The notes below the pieces were generated by a model, which was not told the DNA's origin, searched no databases, and was given only the letters and a program-made list of their open reading frames with translations. The position numbers were made by a program, and so were the translations under genes. From Pseudomonas paraglycinae (GTDB lineage Bacteria > Pseudomonadota > Gammaproteobacteria > Pseudomonadales > Pseudomonadaceae), in assembly GCF_021601625.1 (NCBI RefSeq), contig NZ_BQHR01000011.1:186001-250000 (forward strand): a DNA stretch of 64,000 bases, read 5' to 3'. How positions within the stretch are numbered: position 1 is the first letter of the stretch; each line of letters begins with the position of its first letter. Shown here in pieces: positions 54,801 to 61,995 of this stretch.

Positions 54801-55381
54801 GCCCAGTTCGACTGCTGGACGAAATCGACCGTGGTGTTGCGCCCGACGTTGAAGGTCTCCCAATTGAGGATCGCCTTGTCGGCGGTCTGCTCGATCTTCA
54901 CCGTGGTCTTGCCATCAACCTGAGTCTGCTGCGGGCCCTTGGCGTTCTGCCAACCTTGCGTGAGGCTGTTATCGACCTTCAGACCGCCCTCGCCCAGACC
55001 ATCAGGCACAAACTGCACCGTGCCCAGCGCCGCCGCACGACCGGCCGCCTGCGCCGCCTGTTGCGCCGCAATCGCGGCCACCGTGTTGTTCAGGGTCTGA
55101 ATCGAGCGCTGCAACTGCTGGTTGGCCTTTTGCTGCTGCGCCAGCGGTGGCGTCATCCCCGGCAATCCGCCCACGCTCGGGCGCGCTGCGGCAGCCTGTT
55201 GCGCCGCGCCCTTGGCGGCGAACCATCCCGAACTGAACGCAGTCGCCGCCTCGGCACTGCCTGCCACCAGACACAAGGCAATCGCCTGCGCCAGGGGCTT
55301 GAGCAACCACAGCGCCGGATCGGCGTCCATGCGCTGCTGAGGCTGAACACGGGTACTGCGACGGGATGGGCGAGCGAGCAT
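42869..55381 (-). CDS. pdtA: Giant two-partner-secretion exoprotein (PdtA-like, filamentous haemagglutinin family)
   Basis: The protein has 4170 residues from the ATG at 55381, which has AAGGA upstream; a GTG nine codons earlier has no ribosome site. A long signal peptide ends near GSAEAATAF (about residue 45). A TPS secretion domain follows (about 130-300; NWETFNVGRNTTVDF, LINRNGIVFSGTSQVNV). The bulk is a beta-helix of FHA-like repeats, and a DUF3739-type region lies near the C terminus (about 3650-4110). All mature cysteines I found fall in three close pairs near residues 2021, 3027 and 3068. Length, layout and neighbours match P. aeruginosa PdtA, which is phosphate-regulated and exported by the TpsB protein PdtB. 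No TpsB gene is in this window. Confidence 0.9.
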   Translation of the reverse strand: MLARPSRRSTRVQPQQRMDADPALWLLKPLAQAIALCLVAGSAEAATAFSSGWFAAKGAAQQAAAARPSVGGLPGMTPPLAQQQKANQQLQRSIQTLNNTVAAIAAQQAAQAAGRAAALGTVQFVPDGLGEGGLKVDNSLTQGWQNAKGPQQTQVDGKTTVKIEQTADKAILNWETFNVGRNTTVDFVQQSNWAVLNRVNDPNARASQIQGQIKGDGTVMLINRNGIVFSGTSQVNVRNLVAAAANITDIQFRDRGLYFDSTGSQPTFTEAAGKVLVERGASIETARPAKSTDAGGYALLLGSEVQNDGSINTGKGQTVLGAGDRFYIRKGSGTEGNGFSTTFGNEVTPGFKTGSAAGKVSNNGLIQAATGDITLTGHEVVQNGVLLASTSVATRGTIHLLNPATDTQGSVTLGQGSATAILLDSSDLTALDSQHQAALTGVTPNNRIRSDQSRIDIQSGGSVEFQNGSITLATGGQVAVAAQRRSLVRDGALIDVSGAIGVKVAMESNSIKINVQGNEQRDASVNRDKGALNSNDIWVDVRELVYVPAGTNGYATDRWYTAGGLLEVGGYLGTQGHSIGEWMAQGGMVSFAGNDVVTEKGSLINLSGGTLDVQSGEIRQSWLRGADGRLYEVSKAPGDLLYTGLYKGFEDSSERWGQTSYYYNPLIAPSSRRESGYTVGRDAGQLVIGTRNAVLKGQMLGEVYQGERQIQAPRAVLDGYAQRQTALARRGQLIVGSYDPAYVAASGGLLYGLNPLFDQVQVGGERPLAGDDRELTGAVSDARSGKLFLDAGQLSDWQLGTLKVAAKERINVQGAVTVDNGGDITLYGPDVQVNANLTARGGSLHLGNVLNQLNTDRLTDTRLVAPTGKATRVSVAEGAQLDTRGLWSNLRTNPDDTASLAYLDGGVVSIRSSGDIEIGVGSLLDVSSGGAILTNGKTRGGKGGDVTLEAGALTASGDSHLTLDGQLRGYGVSGGGRLFLQTGDVLIGQTDKRQADSVLQLTPTLFEKGFSTYNLIGLNRMEVTDNTVIDVSMPVYRFSEAAANQVSGAAPQQALELWTPPLYQENPTKAQLTRRAGASLTLQAGTSEVRLLDPAHTTLSLGQGSRISVDPGQSINLRGAGQITLNGELNAWGGTLDIRQQQFGSNDVADNSQLADNAAHNRSIWIGEHAVLDVAGRAATAVDALGRTYGLVGKGGTIIVGGEIDAKKATATSADAYVIVREGARLDASGAQATLDIAGQGPTPIATDGGRISLSSYNGLFIDGSLRAVAGGAGAAGGRLDIALETPLYDLNLAANEVRAAREIILGQDAGKSQLPQDLQPGAAASALQYGRARLGANQLMAGGFDNLSLLSNGLLSFDGDVDLHSRQSLSLYAGALALADGARETARINLSAPYLRLSGTGKYFDAPGYLRPRVMNTPTTHVAPATFNATADLLDLGNSLSFGTAGKIALLNGAAIEVSRRGFDQVTLHSRGDLRFLAPTGYTTKTELWTPGDLNLQAAQIYPASDVTAEVRVGYQSVHPGADPARTLRITRAGSAPAAVPYSVFGDLTLAAGHIEQGGVIRAPLGMIRLGDETVVNTHDLHLLPGSVTSVSADGLVMPYGGTTDGIDYRYAGKSVVLKGITAETAGVTLTSRYVDVQQGALIDLSGGGDLRGAGFVSGRGGSTDARFNPLVRNATDGTFSLPGLASNPVYAIVPGNQSTYAPMLAEAGAVDPRIGQQITLGAGVPGLAAGTYTLLPSTFALLPGAFRVEVNGQAAAGVTPGALPLRNGSWTSSGLMSIANTGLRDNLASQVILTSADVVRRYSQYNETGFTQFVRSDAARRGVPRALAPMDGKSLNLYLMSGAEQGIALDFAGQVLFKPATGGVVGTAVVRGARDVELLGDGHRRTEGFSGVSLYADSLNRLGAGRLTIGAQPAIDYNTAGNIVSFIGDTSNITLREGAMLSAPEVLLRTTSTRGSITLEAGSGINTLGRGDAPYDSSAGFIYAPGTAGLLVVSNGWTNVLAPSLSTPTSGAGDIRIGNCPTNACTNPTLLYSNGSITAATDKQFELDETVRFGTRHLTLAVGTINAGSAEALSAAGSRVPTGLTLNQNVLDRLLRGDTQFGAPALETLSLTSRDAFNFYGSVSLDTLDRQTGVSKLQNLILSTPAIYGLGQAADVASIRTANLVWNGATQAPAAVISGGAGTGQGTLDIQAQRIEFGYGPNPQASGLEQNDRLVLGFANVNLTASDRITANHKGSLAVYQAQGAFDPVGGYAYSGGNLNLRTPLLTGEAASVNLLKAGNNLTLTGAGTPAAANVLGAELTLDARNVTLDSRIALASGKLVIKSAEDLTLNSGAYLDMAGRTLAFNDVNKYSWGGDVALYSSHGNIRQLAGSSIDLSAQNNQAGNLSAIALASDAGMVDLQGQILGASSGSYDAGGTWVPYKAGGVDIRAQHLNGDPSQQFAALNQRLNAGQVFGSRSLQLKQGDLLIGDGLKAGEVNVSVDNGSLTVAGLVDASGSRVGSIRLSAKNGLTVTGSAVLDAHGRVLRVDSYGKIIDAPNRAMVELNSGAGTLTLGSGARIDLRHGTDAAPGPLPGQSDGLPRGTLELNAPRLAGGDIAIDASGALNIQGARSIGLNATRRYSDASDGADPAASGRPYQVIDQAYLDHIHGDNTAFIDAALLNSNLLQNKLAGLNNASYADAFHLRPGVEIVSKTADGDLVVQGDVDLSGYRYASLNPHTQKTAAYGSGESGSLVIRAGGNLDIHGSLNDGFAPPPETVDDAGWKLLPGIQPFGGDLVVPGAGVTLAEGTLFPAGVTLNYDVPLQATTLAAGTLLPTEATLAAPYTLGAGTVLAGAVHDASGQLIFAAGTLLTDNVTLPAGSRLGAGIRLNDVTSVKAIRWPKGVPLPGSVEAGTNAIKGVRLSGSLALLRGSLIPSMTDVVLTDGTAFIELRPLNGNQQGRNWAVASLLPAGSASWSMRVVAGADLGAADTRAIKPVSSDGNLRLADTHYGLKVTEKAPTLVWGEGNLGGFTPGEPVPDELKEWCDWAPNSCVSAPRWTWAPDNWMGMPPGSPISDDDVLAWCGSFPELCVENKPGITVRTRTQMFSVLRTGTGDLDVLAAGDLSMDSPFGVYTAGTQSEEIDPRFNQPRGRLSDNGSVLGSAGSDYERWVTGNDSLYQAWYPQMGGNLTINAGGSISGDVLGRRGPSATLETPEQVPSVAVGNWLWRQGTGNSDVPTAWWINFGSYATQPLPDQGVDTGPFLVGFTGFGTLGGGNISLRAGADGGMVKALGENANTNLYPRGQGLIVAVGSTGRVGDDGRLQLTGGGDMDIRIGGSLNPSLQARAGNIGVGVPRHDLQGALINLRGAARLTGGALGGINLQYGAASYVQDPREVRPFDPFTSTAGSASGGLVLIPGDSGMSLNTRGDLVLGGAADPGRVRLQNSTPFTTADGVVHDGGGLSGFSLWTDHTAIDLFSAGGNLTPSTQLGEVDGQGPMIGRNTSPTDGRFVYPSILRAVAAQGSIYAGPSATYMQGSGFLPATAYSLLLAPSKAGQLELLAQDSIYAGGYAINQSGASPSAIATPFTPAFNGYGNNTSKTPIMTNRGSDGVSPDKNLRYPLFAFGANSYSGLSEVQAPARFYALTGDLVGVRSGETLTFSLSKRTWYEAASPVWMLAGRDIVASGTFLGQPTTAPNGEMGLPNTEGVASTGNLFVHNNSRDISRVSAGRDILYSSFDIAGPGVLDIKAGRNILMEDRASITSIGPILAGDNRPGASLVMQAGTGVQGADYSRFIARYLNPQNLADPNASLNGQPGKVVKTYLDELQSWLTLGYGFSGNAEQAQAFFAALPSTEQAIFARQVYFAELRAGGLEYNDVDGPRKGSYLRGRNAIASLFPTVDVAGNPIRYDGDITMYGGAGVKTLFGGDIQMLTPGGGQVFGIEGAAPPSTAGIITQGSGNIQLYSQGSILLGQSRIMTTFGGSILGWSAEGDINAGRGSKTTVVYTPPKRVYDTWGNVTLSPSVPSTGAGIATLNPIAEVAPGDIDLIAPLGTIDAGEAGIRVSGNVNIAALTVVNAANISVQGKATGVPVVSAVNTGAITSASSAASSATQAAEDVARQQQAASRQNQASVFTVQVLSFGNEQLAPTRDGASRAPTPGYNPNSPVQVLGAGALDEQAKQQLTEEERGQLTL

Positions 55382-55515
55382 CACTACGAGATCCTTTTTG
55401 TTTGCCACATGAGGCCGCAGGTCGGCTTGCCCCTGCTGTTACGACATAGGCGGTTGGCGGGGGCCGCGACCGAACGGATGTCACACAAACTTCATGAACG
55501 AGGTGTAGATCGGCC

Positions 55516-55551
55516 AAAAAAAATGGCAGCAGCCCGAAGGCTGCTGCCATT
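55516..55551 (-). terminator. Intrinsic terminator after the DING-like gene
   Basis: AATGGCAGCAGCC-CGAA-GGCTGCTGCCATT (55522-55551) is a perfect 13-bp stem with a four-base loop. On the minus strand it is followed by eight T. It lies 20 bp beyond the DING-like gene and ahead of pdtA, so pdtA most likely has its own promoter in 55382-55515 or depends on readthrough. Confidence 0.9.
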
Positions 55552-55571
55552 TCATTGCCGTGAAGCGAGGC

Positions 55572-56681
55572 TTACAAAGGACGGCCGACAGCGTTGCAGA
55601 CGCTGGCGTTGTTGATGTCCAGGTTGTTGCCCGAGGTGTTGGTGACGAAGTTGGCAGTCACAGCCGCTTTCCAGTTGGTTGGAACCGGAGTGAAGCTGTG
55701 AGCGATGGTGGCAGCGTTGTTGCCCGGGTTGCTGTAGTGGGTGGTCAGGAAAGCTTTGACATCAGCGGCCACGGTGGCGTCCTTGTAGCACTGGCCGAAG
55801 ATGAAGTTGGTGTAAGCCACGATCGGGTAACCGCTGGCTGGGTTAGGAACGACCGGTACCCACTGGGCAGGGTTCGAAGGCGCGGTTGGCAGAGTCGCCG
55901 AACCCAGTGCCAGCGAAACGTTGGCGGTGGTTGGCTGTACGCCGTTGACGCGAGCAACCACGGCGTTGCTGGCGGCGTTCACACCGTCCGGACCAACGTA
56001 ACCGATGGAGCCGTCAACGGCGTTGACTTGAGTGGCCACGTCAGCAGTACCGGCAACGCCTACCCAGGTCGAAGGCAGGGTCGAACCGGCTGGCAGACGA
56101 GCGCTGGCGAAGGTGGAGTTGGTGGCGAACTTGGTCGGGCAGATCGAGTTCAGGTGACGGGTCAGGATTTCCGTGGTGCCGCTGGAAACGTTGCGATAAA
56201 CAACGCGGATCGGCGTGGTGTCGGAAGTGCCCAGCAGATCACCCCAAGTAGTTTTGGCGCCGGAGAAGGCGTCGCACAGCTGAGCGCTGGTCAGGTTCAG
56301 AGCGGTCTGACCGGATTTTTTGTACGGAATGGCAACCGAAGTGGCCACCGAAGGCAGCTGGATCAGCGGGCCGTACGAAGCGCCGAAGTTGGTGTTGTAG
56401 GTGCTGATTTCCGAAGCGCTGAGGATCGAGTCGCTACCGGCGAAGTGAACCGAACCGGTGGTGTTGAACAGTGCCGAGTTGTTGGTCAGGAAAGCGGTCT
56501 TGCCGGTGCCGCTACCGGTACCCAGGTAGCTGAAGTTGGCTGGCAAGATGCTGTTGGCAGAACCTTTGTACAGAGCGGCAGGCAGAGTCGCGCCACCACC
56601 GGTTACGTTGGCAGCCATGGCCTGGGCGGAAGCCAGGGCAGCGACGGTCAGGGAAGCTGCGATCAGAGTGCGCTTGAACAT
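55572..56681 (-). CDS. DING/PstS-like phosphate-binding protein
   Basis: The protein has 369 residues from an ATG with AAGGAG upstream. The signal peptide is cleaved near AMAA (about residue 24). The mature N terminus, NVTGGGATLPAALYKG, aligns with the DINGGGATLP start that names the DING family, with N, V and T replacing D, I and N. The rest has PstS-like features: FAGSDSILSASE, AIPYKKSGQTALNL, TWGDLLG, VVYRNVSSGTTEILTRHL and GSIGYVGPDGV. DING proteins bind phosphate and are secreted by the Hxc system in P. aeruginosa strains. Position directly after hxcS and before pdtA suggests it is an Hxc substrate. Its export route is inferred. Confidence 0.88.
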   Translation of the reverse strand: MFKRTLIAASLTVAALASAQAMAANVTGGGATLPAALYKGSANSILPANFSYLGTGSGTGKTAFLTNNSALFNTTGSVHFAGSDSILSASEISTYNTNFGASYGPLIQLPSVATSVAIPYKKSGQTALNLTSAQLCDAFSGAKTTWGDLLGTSDTTPIRVVYRNVSSGTTEILTRHLNSICPTKFATNSTFASARLPAGSTLPSTWVGVAGTADVATQVNAVDGSIGYVGPDGVNAASNAVVARVNGVQPTTANVSLALGSATLPTAPSNPAQWVPVVPNPASGYPIVAYTNFIFGQCYKDATVAADVKAFLTTHYSNPGNNAATIAHSFTPVPTNWKAAVTANFVTNTSGNNLDINNASVCNAVGRPL

Positions 56682-57029
56682 GAAGAATCTCCTTTTCAAC
56701 GTTGGTTGTGAACACAGGTTTTCAGGGGACTTGCATGACACTGGGAGGACTCACCGCCGACCTTCGCAAGCGGGGTCCGTGGTTAAGTCGCACTGAGAAA
56801 TTCGCAGTTTCCGGTGACAGATAAAGGAAAAAACCTCGGGAGGTGCAGGCTGATTTTCGAGGGATTTTCTCGGGTGTTCCGGGGGGCGTGCGGAGTGTCT
56901 GCGGCAAGCTTTTCGAGGGAATCGGCCACAGCCCTTGAAGGGCCGTTGCAGATGACAGAAAGGAGAACCCGAGGATGCTGTTTTTGGCGCTCGGGTGAGA
57001 TCAGACGCCGGTAAAAAAAGTTGAGAAAA
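56682..57029. promoter_or_regulatory. Non-coding region upstream of the DING-like gene with TGTCAY motifs
   Basis: No gene is visible in these 348 bp. Read in the direction of the DING-like gene, TGTCAT or TGTCAC occurs three times (ends at 56735, 56814 and 56952 on the plus strand). The middle one, within TTTTCCTTTATCTGTCAC (56831-56814), could be a degenerate Pho box of two 7-bp halves 11 bp apart. A 7-bp inverted repeat ACCCGAG/CTCGGGT (56967-56996) and a T-run just past the hxcS stop may mark the end of the hxc transcript. Confidence 0.4.
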
Positions 57030-58241
57030 CTACTGCACCAACTGGTTGACCTCGATGATCGGCAACAGCACCGCCATCACGATCACCAGCACTACCCCGC
57101 CCATCACCACGATCATCAGCGGCTCAAGCAACGCAGTCATGCCCATCGCCCGGCGCTCGATATCGCGGGACAGGGTTTGCGCAGCGCGTTCGAGCATCGG
57201 CGGCAGCGCACCGGTTTTCTCGCCGCTGGCGATCAGGTGAATCAGCACCGGCGGGAACACGTTCTCCACTTTCAGCGCAGCCGCCAGGTTGACGCCCTCG
57301 CGCACTTTGGCGGTGGCCTCATTGACGCTCAGGCTCAGACGATCATTGGACAAGGTCTGCCGCGCCGCTTCCAGCGCTCGCAGCAACGGCACCCCCGCAC
57401 CGCCGAGAATCGCCAGCGTCGAGGCGAACCGCGCCGTGTTCAGCCCCAGCACAAAGCGCCCGATTAGCGGTAACTTCAACACCCGGTGATGCCAACTCAA
57501 ACGCGCCGCCGGATTGCGCAGATACAGACGCCAGCTCCAGAACGCACCGGCCATGATCCCGGCGCACAACCAGCCCCAGGCGCGGATGAAATCACTGGCA
57601 TTGAGCATCGCCAGCGTCAGCCCCGGCAGATCCTGCCGCGCCTGGGAAAACGCACTGACCACCTGCGGCACCACGTAGCTGAGCAGGAAAATCACGATGC
57701 CGATCGACACCAGCCCGACCACGCCCGGATAGATGAACGCGGTCAGAATCTTACCGCGCAGGTTGTTGCGTTCCTCGATGTAATCCGCCAGCCGCTCCAT
57801 CACCTGCGCCAGATCGCCGGACTCCTCGCCCGCCGCGATCAGCGCCCGGTAAATCTCCGGAAAGTCCCGTGGCCGCGCCGCCAGCGCTTCGGCCAGGCGC
57901 ATGCCGCTGCGCACATCGGCGCGCACGGCGCTGAGGGTGTGGGCGATGTGTTTTTTCTCGGCCTGTTCGACCGTGGCGCTCAACGCAGCTTCCAGCGGCA
58001 GGCTGGCGCCGAGCAGACTCGACAGTTGCCGCGTGGCCCACGCCAGATCGTTATCCGAGAGCCTGGCGCTGAACAATCCACCGCCGCCATGCTGGGAGAC
58101 GTTGCTTTCCTTCTCCACCGACAACGCCGTCAAGCCACGACCGCGCAGCACGCCAAACGCGGCGCCCTGACTGTCCGCCTCCAAGTGCCCGGATTCGATC
58201 TTGCCGCTGGCATCGGCAGCCTCAAAACGATAGCGATTCAT
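57030..58241 (-). CDS. hxcS: Type II secretion inner-membrane platform protein HxcS (GspF)
   Basis: The 403-residue protein has the duplicated GspF domain layout: cytoplasmic domains at about residues 70-190 and 275-395 separated by membrane helices near 165-200, 215-240 and 375-400. Typical motifs are FPEIYRALIAAGEESGDLAQVMERLADY and its counterpart FPPVLIHLIASGEKTGALPPML. It anchors the secretion platform and contacts the GspE ATPase. The start shares one base with the hxcR stop (TGATG). It is the last gene of the leftward hxc operon in this window. Confidence 0.93.
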   Translation of the reverse strand: MNRYRFEAADASGKIESGHLEADSQGAAFGVLRGRGLTALSVEKESNVSQHGGGGLFSARLSDNDLAWATRQLSSLLGASLPLEAALSATVEQAEKKHIAHTLSAVRADVRSGMRLAEALAARPRDFPEIYRALIAAGEESGDLAQVMERLADYIEERNNLRGKILTAFIYPGVVGLVSIGIVIFLLSYVVPQVVSAFSQARQDLPGLTLAMLNASDFIRAWGWLCAGIMAGAFWSWRLYLRNPAARLSWHHRVLKLPLIGRFVLGLNTARFASTLAILGGAGVPLLRALEAARQTLSNDRLSLSVNEATAKVREGVNLAAALKVENVFPPVLIHLIASGEKTGALPPMLERAAQTLSRDIERRAMGMTALLEPLMIVVMGGVVLVIVMAVLLPIIEVNQLVQ

Positions 58242-59647
58242 CAGGCGTCCCGTGTCACACGAAGGATTTCTTCCGGCGCCGTGGCACCGCTGCGAATCCA
58301 GCGCTCGCCGTCCTCGCGCAGGCTGAACATCCCGGCCTTGCTCGCCGCCGCACGCAACGCCTGCTCCCCTGCCCCTTGGTGGATCAGGGTGCGGATGTCG
58401 TCATCGATGCAGAACAACTCGTGAATGCCGGTCCGGCCGCTGTAACCGGTGTGATTGCACGCCGCACAACCGACCGGACGCCAGGTGCCGGGCGTCGCCG
58501 GGTCTTCCTGTTTGCACTGGTTGCACAACCGCCGCACCAGGCGCTGAGCCAACACGCCGAGCATCGACGAGGCCAGCAGAAACGGCTCGACGCCCATGTC
58601 GACCAAGCGGTTGACCGCCGACACCGCGTCGTTGGTGTGCAACGTCGCCAGCACCAAGTGACCGGTCAACGAAGCCTGCACCGCGATCTGCGCGGTTTCG
58701 AGGTCACGGATTTCGCCGATCATGATGATGTCCGGGTCTTGCCGCAGAATCGCCCGCAATGCCAGGGCAAACGTCATGTCGATCTTGGCGTTGACCTGAA
58801 TCTGGCTGATGCCCGGCAAGTCGTATTCCACCGGGTCTTCTACGGTGAGGATGTTGCTGGTGCTCGCATCCAGCCGCGCCAGTGCCGCGTAGAGGCTGGT
58901 GGTCTTGCCGCTACCGGTCGGGCCGGTGACCAGCACGATGCCGTGGGGCTGGCGGATCAGGTGATCGAGCTTGGCCAGCACCTGCGCATCCATGCCCAGG
59001 GTTTCCAGATGCAAACGCCCGGCCTGCTTGTCCAACAGACGCATCACCACCCGTTCGCCATGACCGGTGGGCACAGTGGAGACGCGAATATCAATCGGCC
59101 GCCCGGCCACGCGCAACGCAATGCGCCCGTCCTGCGGCAAGCGTTTTTCGGCGATATCGAGCTGCGCCATGATCTTGATCCGCGACACCAGCGCACCGTG
59201 CAACGCCTTGCGCGGCGAGACCACGTCGCGCAGCGTGCCGTCGACGCGGTAGCGCACCACCGAATGGGTTTCGAACGGTTCGATATGAATGTCGCTGGCC
59301 TCGTCCCGCGCCGCCTGGGTGAGCAACGCGTTGATCATGCGGATCACCGGCGCGCCGTCCTGGGTGTCGAGCAGGTCGGTGATTTCCGGCATGTCCTGCA
59401 TCAGGCGGTCGAGGTCGACTTCGTTTTCCGCCGCGCCGACCACCGCCGCCGCACTGCCGGTGTCGGCGTAGGCAGTGGCCAGCAAACCGTCGAGTTCGTC
59501 GTCGCGTACCCGCTCAAGCCTGGCCGCGCCGAACTGCCGACGCACCTCGCTGATCGACCAACCCGGCGTCGACGGGCACACCGTTAGCACGCCGTCGCGC
59601 AGCAGAATCCGCTGCGCCTTGGCCCAGGCGTAAGGCAATGCGCTCAT
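58241..59647 (-). CDS. hxcR: Type II secretion ATPase HxcR (GspE)
   Basis: The protein has 468 residues from the ATG overlapping the hxcQ stop by 4 bp (ATGA). It has an N1/N2-type region, then the ATPase core with Walker [16 protein letters not shown], an Asp box [19 protein letters not shown], a His box [17 protein letters not shown], and a zinc-binding CNQC...CAAC tetracysteine motif late in the protein. It hydrolyses ATP in the cytoplasm to drive pseudopilus assembly. Confidence 0.95.
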   Translation of the reverse strand: MSALPYAWAKAQRILLRDGVLTVCPSTPGWSISEVRRQFGAARLERVRDDELDGLLATAYADTGSAAAVVGAAENEVDLDRLMQDMPEITDLLDTQDGAPVIRMINALLTQAARDEASDIHIEPFETHSVVRYRVDGTLRDVVSPRKALHGALVSRIKIMAQLDIAEKRLPQDGRIALRVAGRPIDIRVSTVPTGHGERVVMRLLDKQAGRLHLETLGMDAQVLAKLDHLIRQPHGIVLVTGPTGSGKTTSLYAALARLDASTSNILTVEDPVEYDLPGISQIQVNAKIDMTFALALRAILRQDPDIIMIGEIRDLETAQIAVQASLTGHLVLATLHTNDAVSAVNRLVDMGVEPFLLASSMLGVLAQRLVRRLCNQCKQEDPATPGTWRPVGCAACNHTGYSGRTGIHELFCIDDDIRTLIHQGAGEQALRAAASKAGMFSLREDGERWIRSGATAPEEILRVTRDA

Positions 59648-61995
59648 TGCAGCGGCACCGCTTTGATCGTCGCGCGCGGGCCGGACACCGGCGCCGGCAC
59701 GCCTTGGGCGGTGGCCGGCAATTGCGGCGCCTGCATGTCCGGCATCGCCCAGCTGCGCTCCGGTTGCAGACCACCCTGAGCGCGGCGCATGAAGTCGTAG
59801 CGGTTCAGCGTGATGCTGCGCCCTGCCGCGCTGTCGCGGATGATGTACGGGCGCAGGAACACCATCAGGTTGGTCTTGGTGATCGAGCGGCGTTCGTTGC
59901 GAAACAGCGCGCCCAGCCCCGGAATGCTCGACAGCCATGGCACCGCGTCATTGCTCTGGCTGTAGCCGTCCTGCAGCAGACCGCCGAGCACCATGATCTG
60001 CCCGTCATCGAGCAGGATGCTGGTGTCGAGTGCGCGTTTGCTGGTGACGATCCCCGCTGAATTGGCCGCCGCCGAGGCGCGTTCGTCGATGCTGCTGACT
60101 TCCTGATAGATGTCGAGTTTGACCGTGCCGCCCTCGGAAATCTGCGGCCGCACGTTGAGCTTCAAACCGACCTCTTCACGGGTCACGGTCTGGAACGGGT
60201 TGTTGCTGGTGCCCCCGCCGCCGGTGACGTAACTGCCGCTGACAAACGGGATGGTCTGGCCGACGAAAATGCTCGCCGCTTCGTTGTCCAGGGTCAGCAG
60301 GTTCGGCGTCGATAGCACGTTGGTACCGCCCTTGCTCTTCAACGCCCGGGCCAGCACTTTCAGGTCGAGGATCTTGCCGATGCCGGGAATGTCGACGGTG
60401 CCGTTGACGTAGCCGAGGTTCAGGCCTTGCGGCAGCACATCGAGGCTGGTCTTGCCGTTGACGTTGATCCCTGAACCGCCGAGGTTGGCGCCGCCAATCA
60501 CGCCTTTGCCACCGAGGTTGCCGGTCTGCCATTGCACGCCGAATTCGCTGGCGTCGTCTTCGCCGACTTCGACGATCAGGCTTTCGATCACCACTTGGGC
60601 GCGGCGCTGGTCGAGCAGGTCGATGACTTCGCGCAGGTTGCGATACAGCGGCTCCGGCGCGGAAATCAGCAAGGTGTTGGTGGTCGCGTCCGCCTGAATG
60701 GTCACGCCGCCGGCGCTGAAGGCAACGTTCTGTTCGCTGCTTTGCGCATTGCCGCTGCCACTGGTGCCGCTGCTGCCCTGAGCGTAACTGCCGCCGGTGC
60801 TGCCGCTGTTGGTGGTCGACGTGCTGCCGTTGGTTTGCGTACCGCTCTGGCCGTTCTGCCCGCCGCCCGAGTTGGTGGAGCTGCCCATGTTGCTGAGCAC
60901 CGAACGCGCATTGTCGCTGGTGCCGCTGTCGCTCTCGCCGGTCAACAAACCGCGCAGGGCCTGGGCCAGTTTGCCGGCCTGGGCGTTGCGCAGATACACC
61001 ACGTGTAGATTGCTGGGGTTGCTCTGGGCGTTGTCGAGTTTGTAGATCAGGTTGCGCGCCAGTTCCGTGCGCTCGGGGCTGCCGGCGCGGATGATGATGG
61101 TGTTGGAGCGTGGGTCGCCGATCACGGCGATCTTCTGCGTTGGATCATTGCCCGGTGCGTCGAGCAGGTCGGCGACCATCGGCGCGATGTCGGCAGCGAT
61201 GCCGTTCTGGATCTGCACCACGTCGGTGTCGATGGCGCTCGGGGTGTCGATGCCTTGAATCAGTTGCGCGACCCGCGTGAGGTTTTCGGCGTAGTCGGTG
61301 ACGACGATGGTGTTGTTGCCGGGATAGGCGTTGATCGGGTTGTTCGGCGATACGATCGGGCGCAGCACCGGGATCAGGTTCACCGCGTTCTCGTATTGCA
61401 GGCGGAACGTGCGGGTGAGCATGCCGTTGCCGGCCGGTTTGTCAGCGCTGTAGATCGGCCCGCCAAGCAATTTGGCGTCGGCCTCCGGCACCACCTGCGC
61501 CACGCCGCCGACATCCACCACGCTGAAACCTTGCATGCGCAGCGCCGCCAGCAACATGTCGTAAGCCTGATGCGCCGGCACCTGGCCTTCGGAGACCAGC
61601 GTCAGGTTGCCCTTGACCCGAGGATCCACCAGAAACTGCTGGCCGGTGGAACGAGACAATGCCCGCACCACCGCTTGAATATCGGCGTCGACAAAATTCA
61701 GCGTCACCGGTTGATCGCCCAACGGATTGGCCGGCAACGTCGTGCCCCGCGCCGAACCGCCACTGCGGGCGCGTGCGGTGATGTTGTGCAATTGCTTCGG
61801 CGCCGGTTTTACCTGAGCCTGCGCCCGCTCGCGGTCGAGCACCGCGTCGCCACTGCGCTGGGTGTTGGCCAGCGGCCTGCCGAGTTCGCTGTCCACCAGC
61901 AGCGGCGGTTGATTCGGTGGTGTGGTGTTGCTGCACGCGCTCAATGCCATCAACAGCATCGGCAACGCCATGCGTTTGGATCCTGACCCCTTCAT
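59644..61995 (-). CDS. hxcQ: Type II secretion liposecretin HxcQ (GspD)
   Basis: This 783-residue outer-membrane secretin begins with a lipoprotein signal peptide and lipobox (LMALSAC, Cys21), in line with HxcQ of P. aeruginosa being a self-piloting liposecretin. N-domains span about 90-500 ([38 protein letters not shown]). A Gly/Ser/Thr-rich linker of about 60 residues lies inside N3 (about 365-425). The secretin core follows (about 530-740) with [20 protein letters not shown] and [15 protein letters not shown]. It forms the outer-membrane channel. No separate pilotin gene is expected or seen. Confidence 0.95.
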   Translation of the reverse strand: MKGSGSKRMALPMLLMALSACSNTTPPNQPPLLVDSELGRPLANTQRSGDAVLDRERAQAQVKPAPKQLHNITARARSGGSARGTTLPANPLGDQPVTLNFVDADIQAVVRALSRSTGQQFLVDPRVKGNLTLVSEGQVPAHQAYDMLLAALRMQGFSVVDVGGVAQVVPEADAKLLGGPIYSADKPAGNGMLTRTFRLQYENAVNLIPVLRPIVSPNNPINAYPGNNTIVVTDYAENLTRVAQLIQGIDTPSAIDTDVVQIQNGIAADIAPMVADLLDAPGNDPTQKIAVIGDPRSNTIIIRAGSPERTELARNLIYKLDNAQSNPSNLHVVYLRNAQAGKLAQALRGLLTGESDSGTSDNARSVLSNMGSSTNSGGGQNGQSGTQTNGSTSTTNSGSTGGSYAQGSSGTSGSGNAQSSEQNVAFSAGGVTIQADATTNTLLISAPEPLYRNLREVIDLLDQRRAQVVIESLIVEVGEDDASEFGVQWQTGNLGGKGVIGGANLGGSGINVNGKTSLDVLPQGLNLGYVNGTVDIPGIGKILDLKVLARALKSKGGTNVLSTPNLLTLDNEAASIFVGQTIPFVSGSYVTGGGGTSNNPFQTVTREEVGLKLNVRPQISEGGTVKLDIYQEVSSIDERASAAANSAGIVTSKRALDTSILLDDGQIMVLGGLLQDGYSQSNDAVPWLSSIPGLGALFRNERRSITKTNLMVFLRPYIIRDSAAGRSITLNRYDFMRRAQGGLQPERSWAMPDMQAPQLPATAQGVPAPVSGPRATIKAVPLQ

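Noticed and set aside
55382-55571. Possible Pho box upstream of pdtA (ATGTCACACAAACTTCAT on the plus strand, near 55478)
   Set aside because: The match is only 5 and 4 of 7 in the two halves and faces away from pdtA, so I do not call it a regulatory site.
53540-55615. A 691-codon open frame on the plus strand opposite the start of pdtA
   Set aside because: It is antisense to clearly coding TPS-domain sequence, has no domain pattern or ribosome site, and is the kind of open frame GC-rich codon bias creates on the opposite strand.
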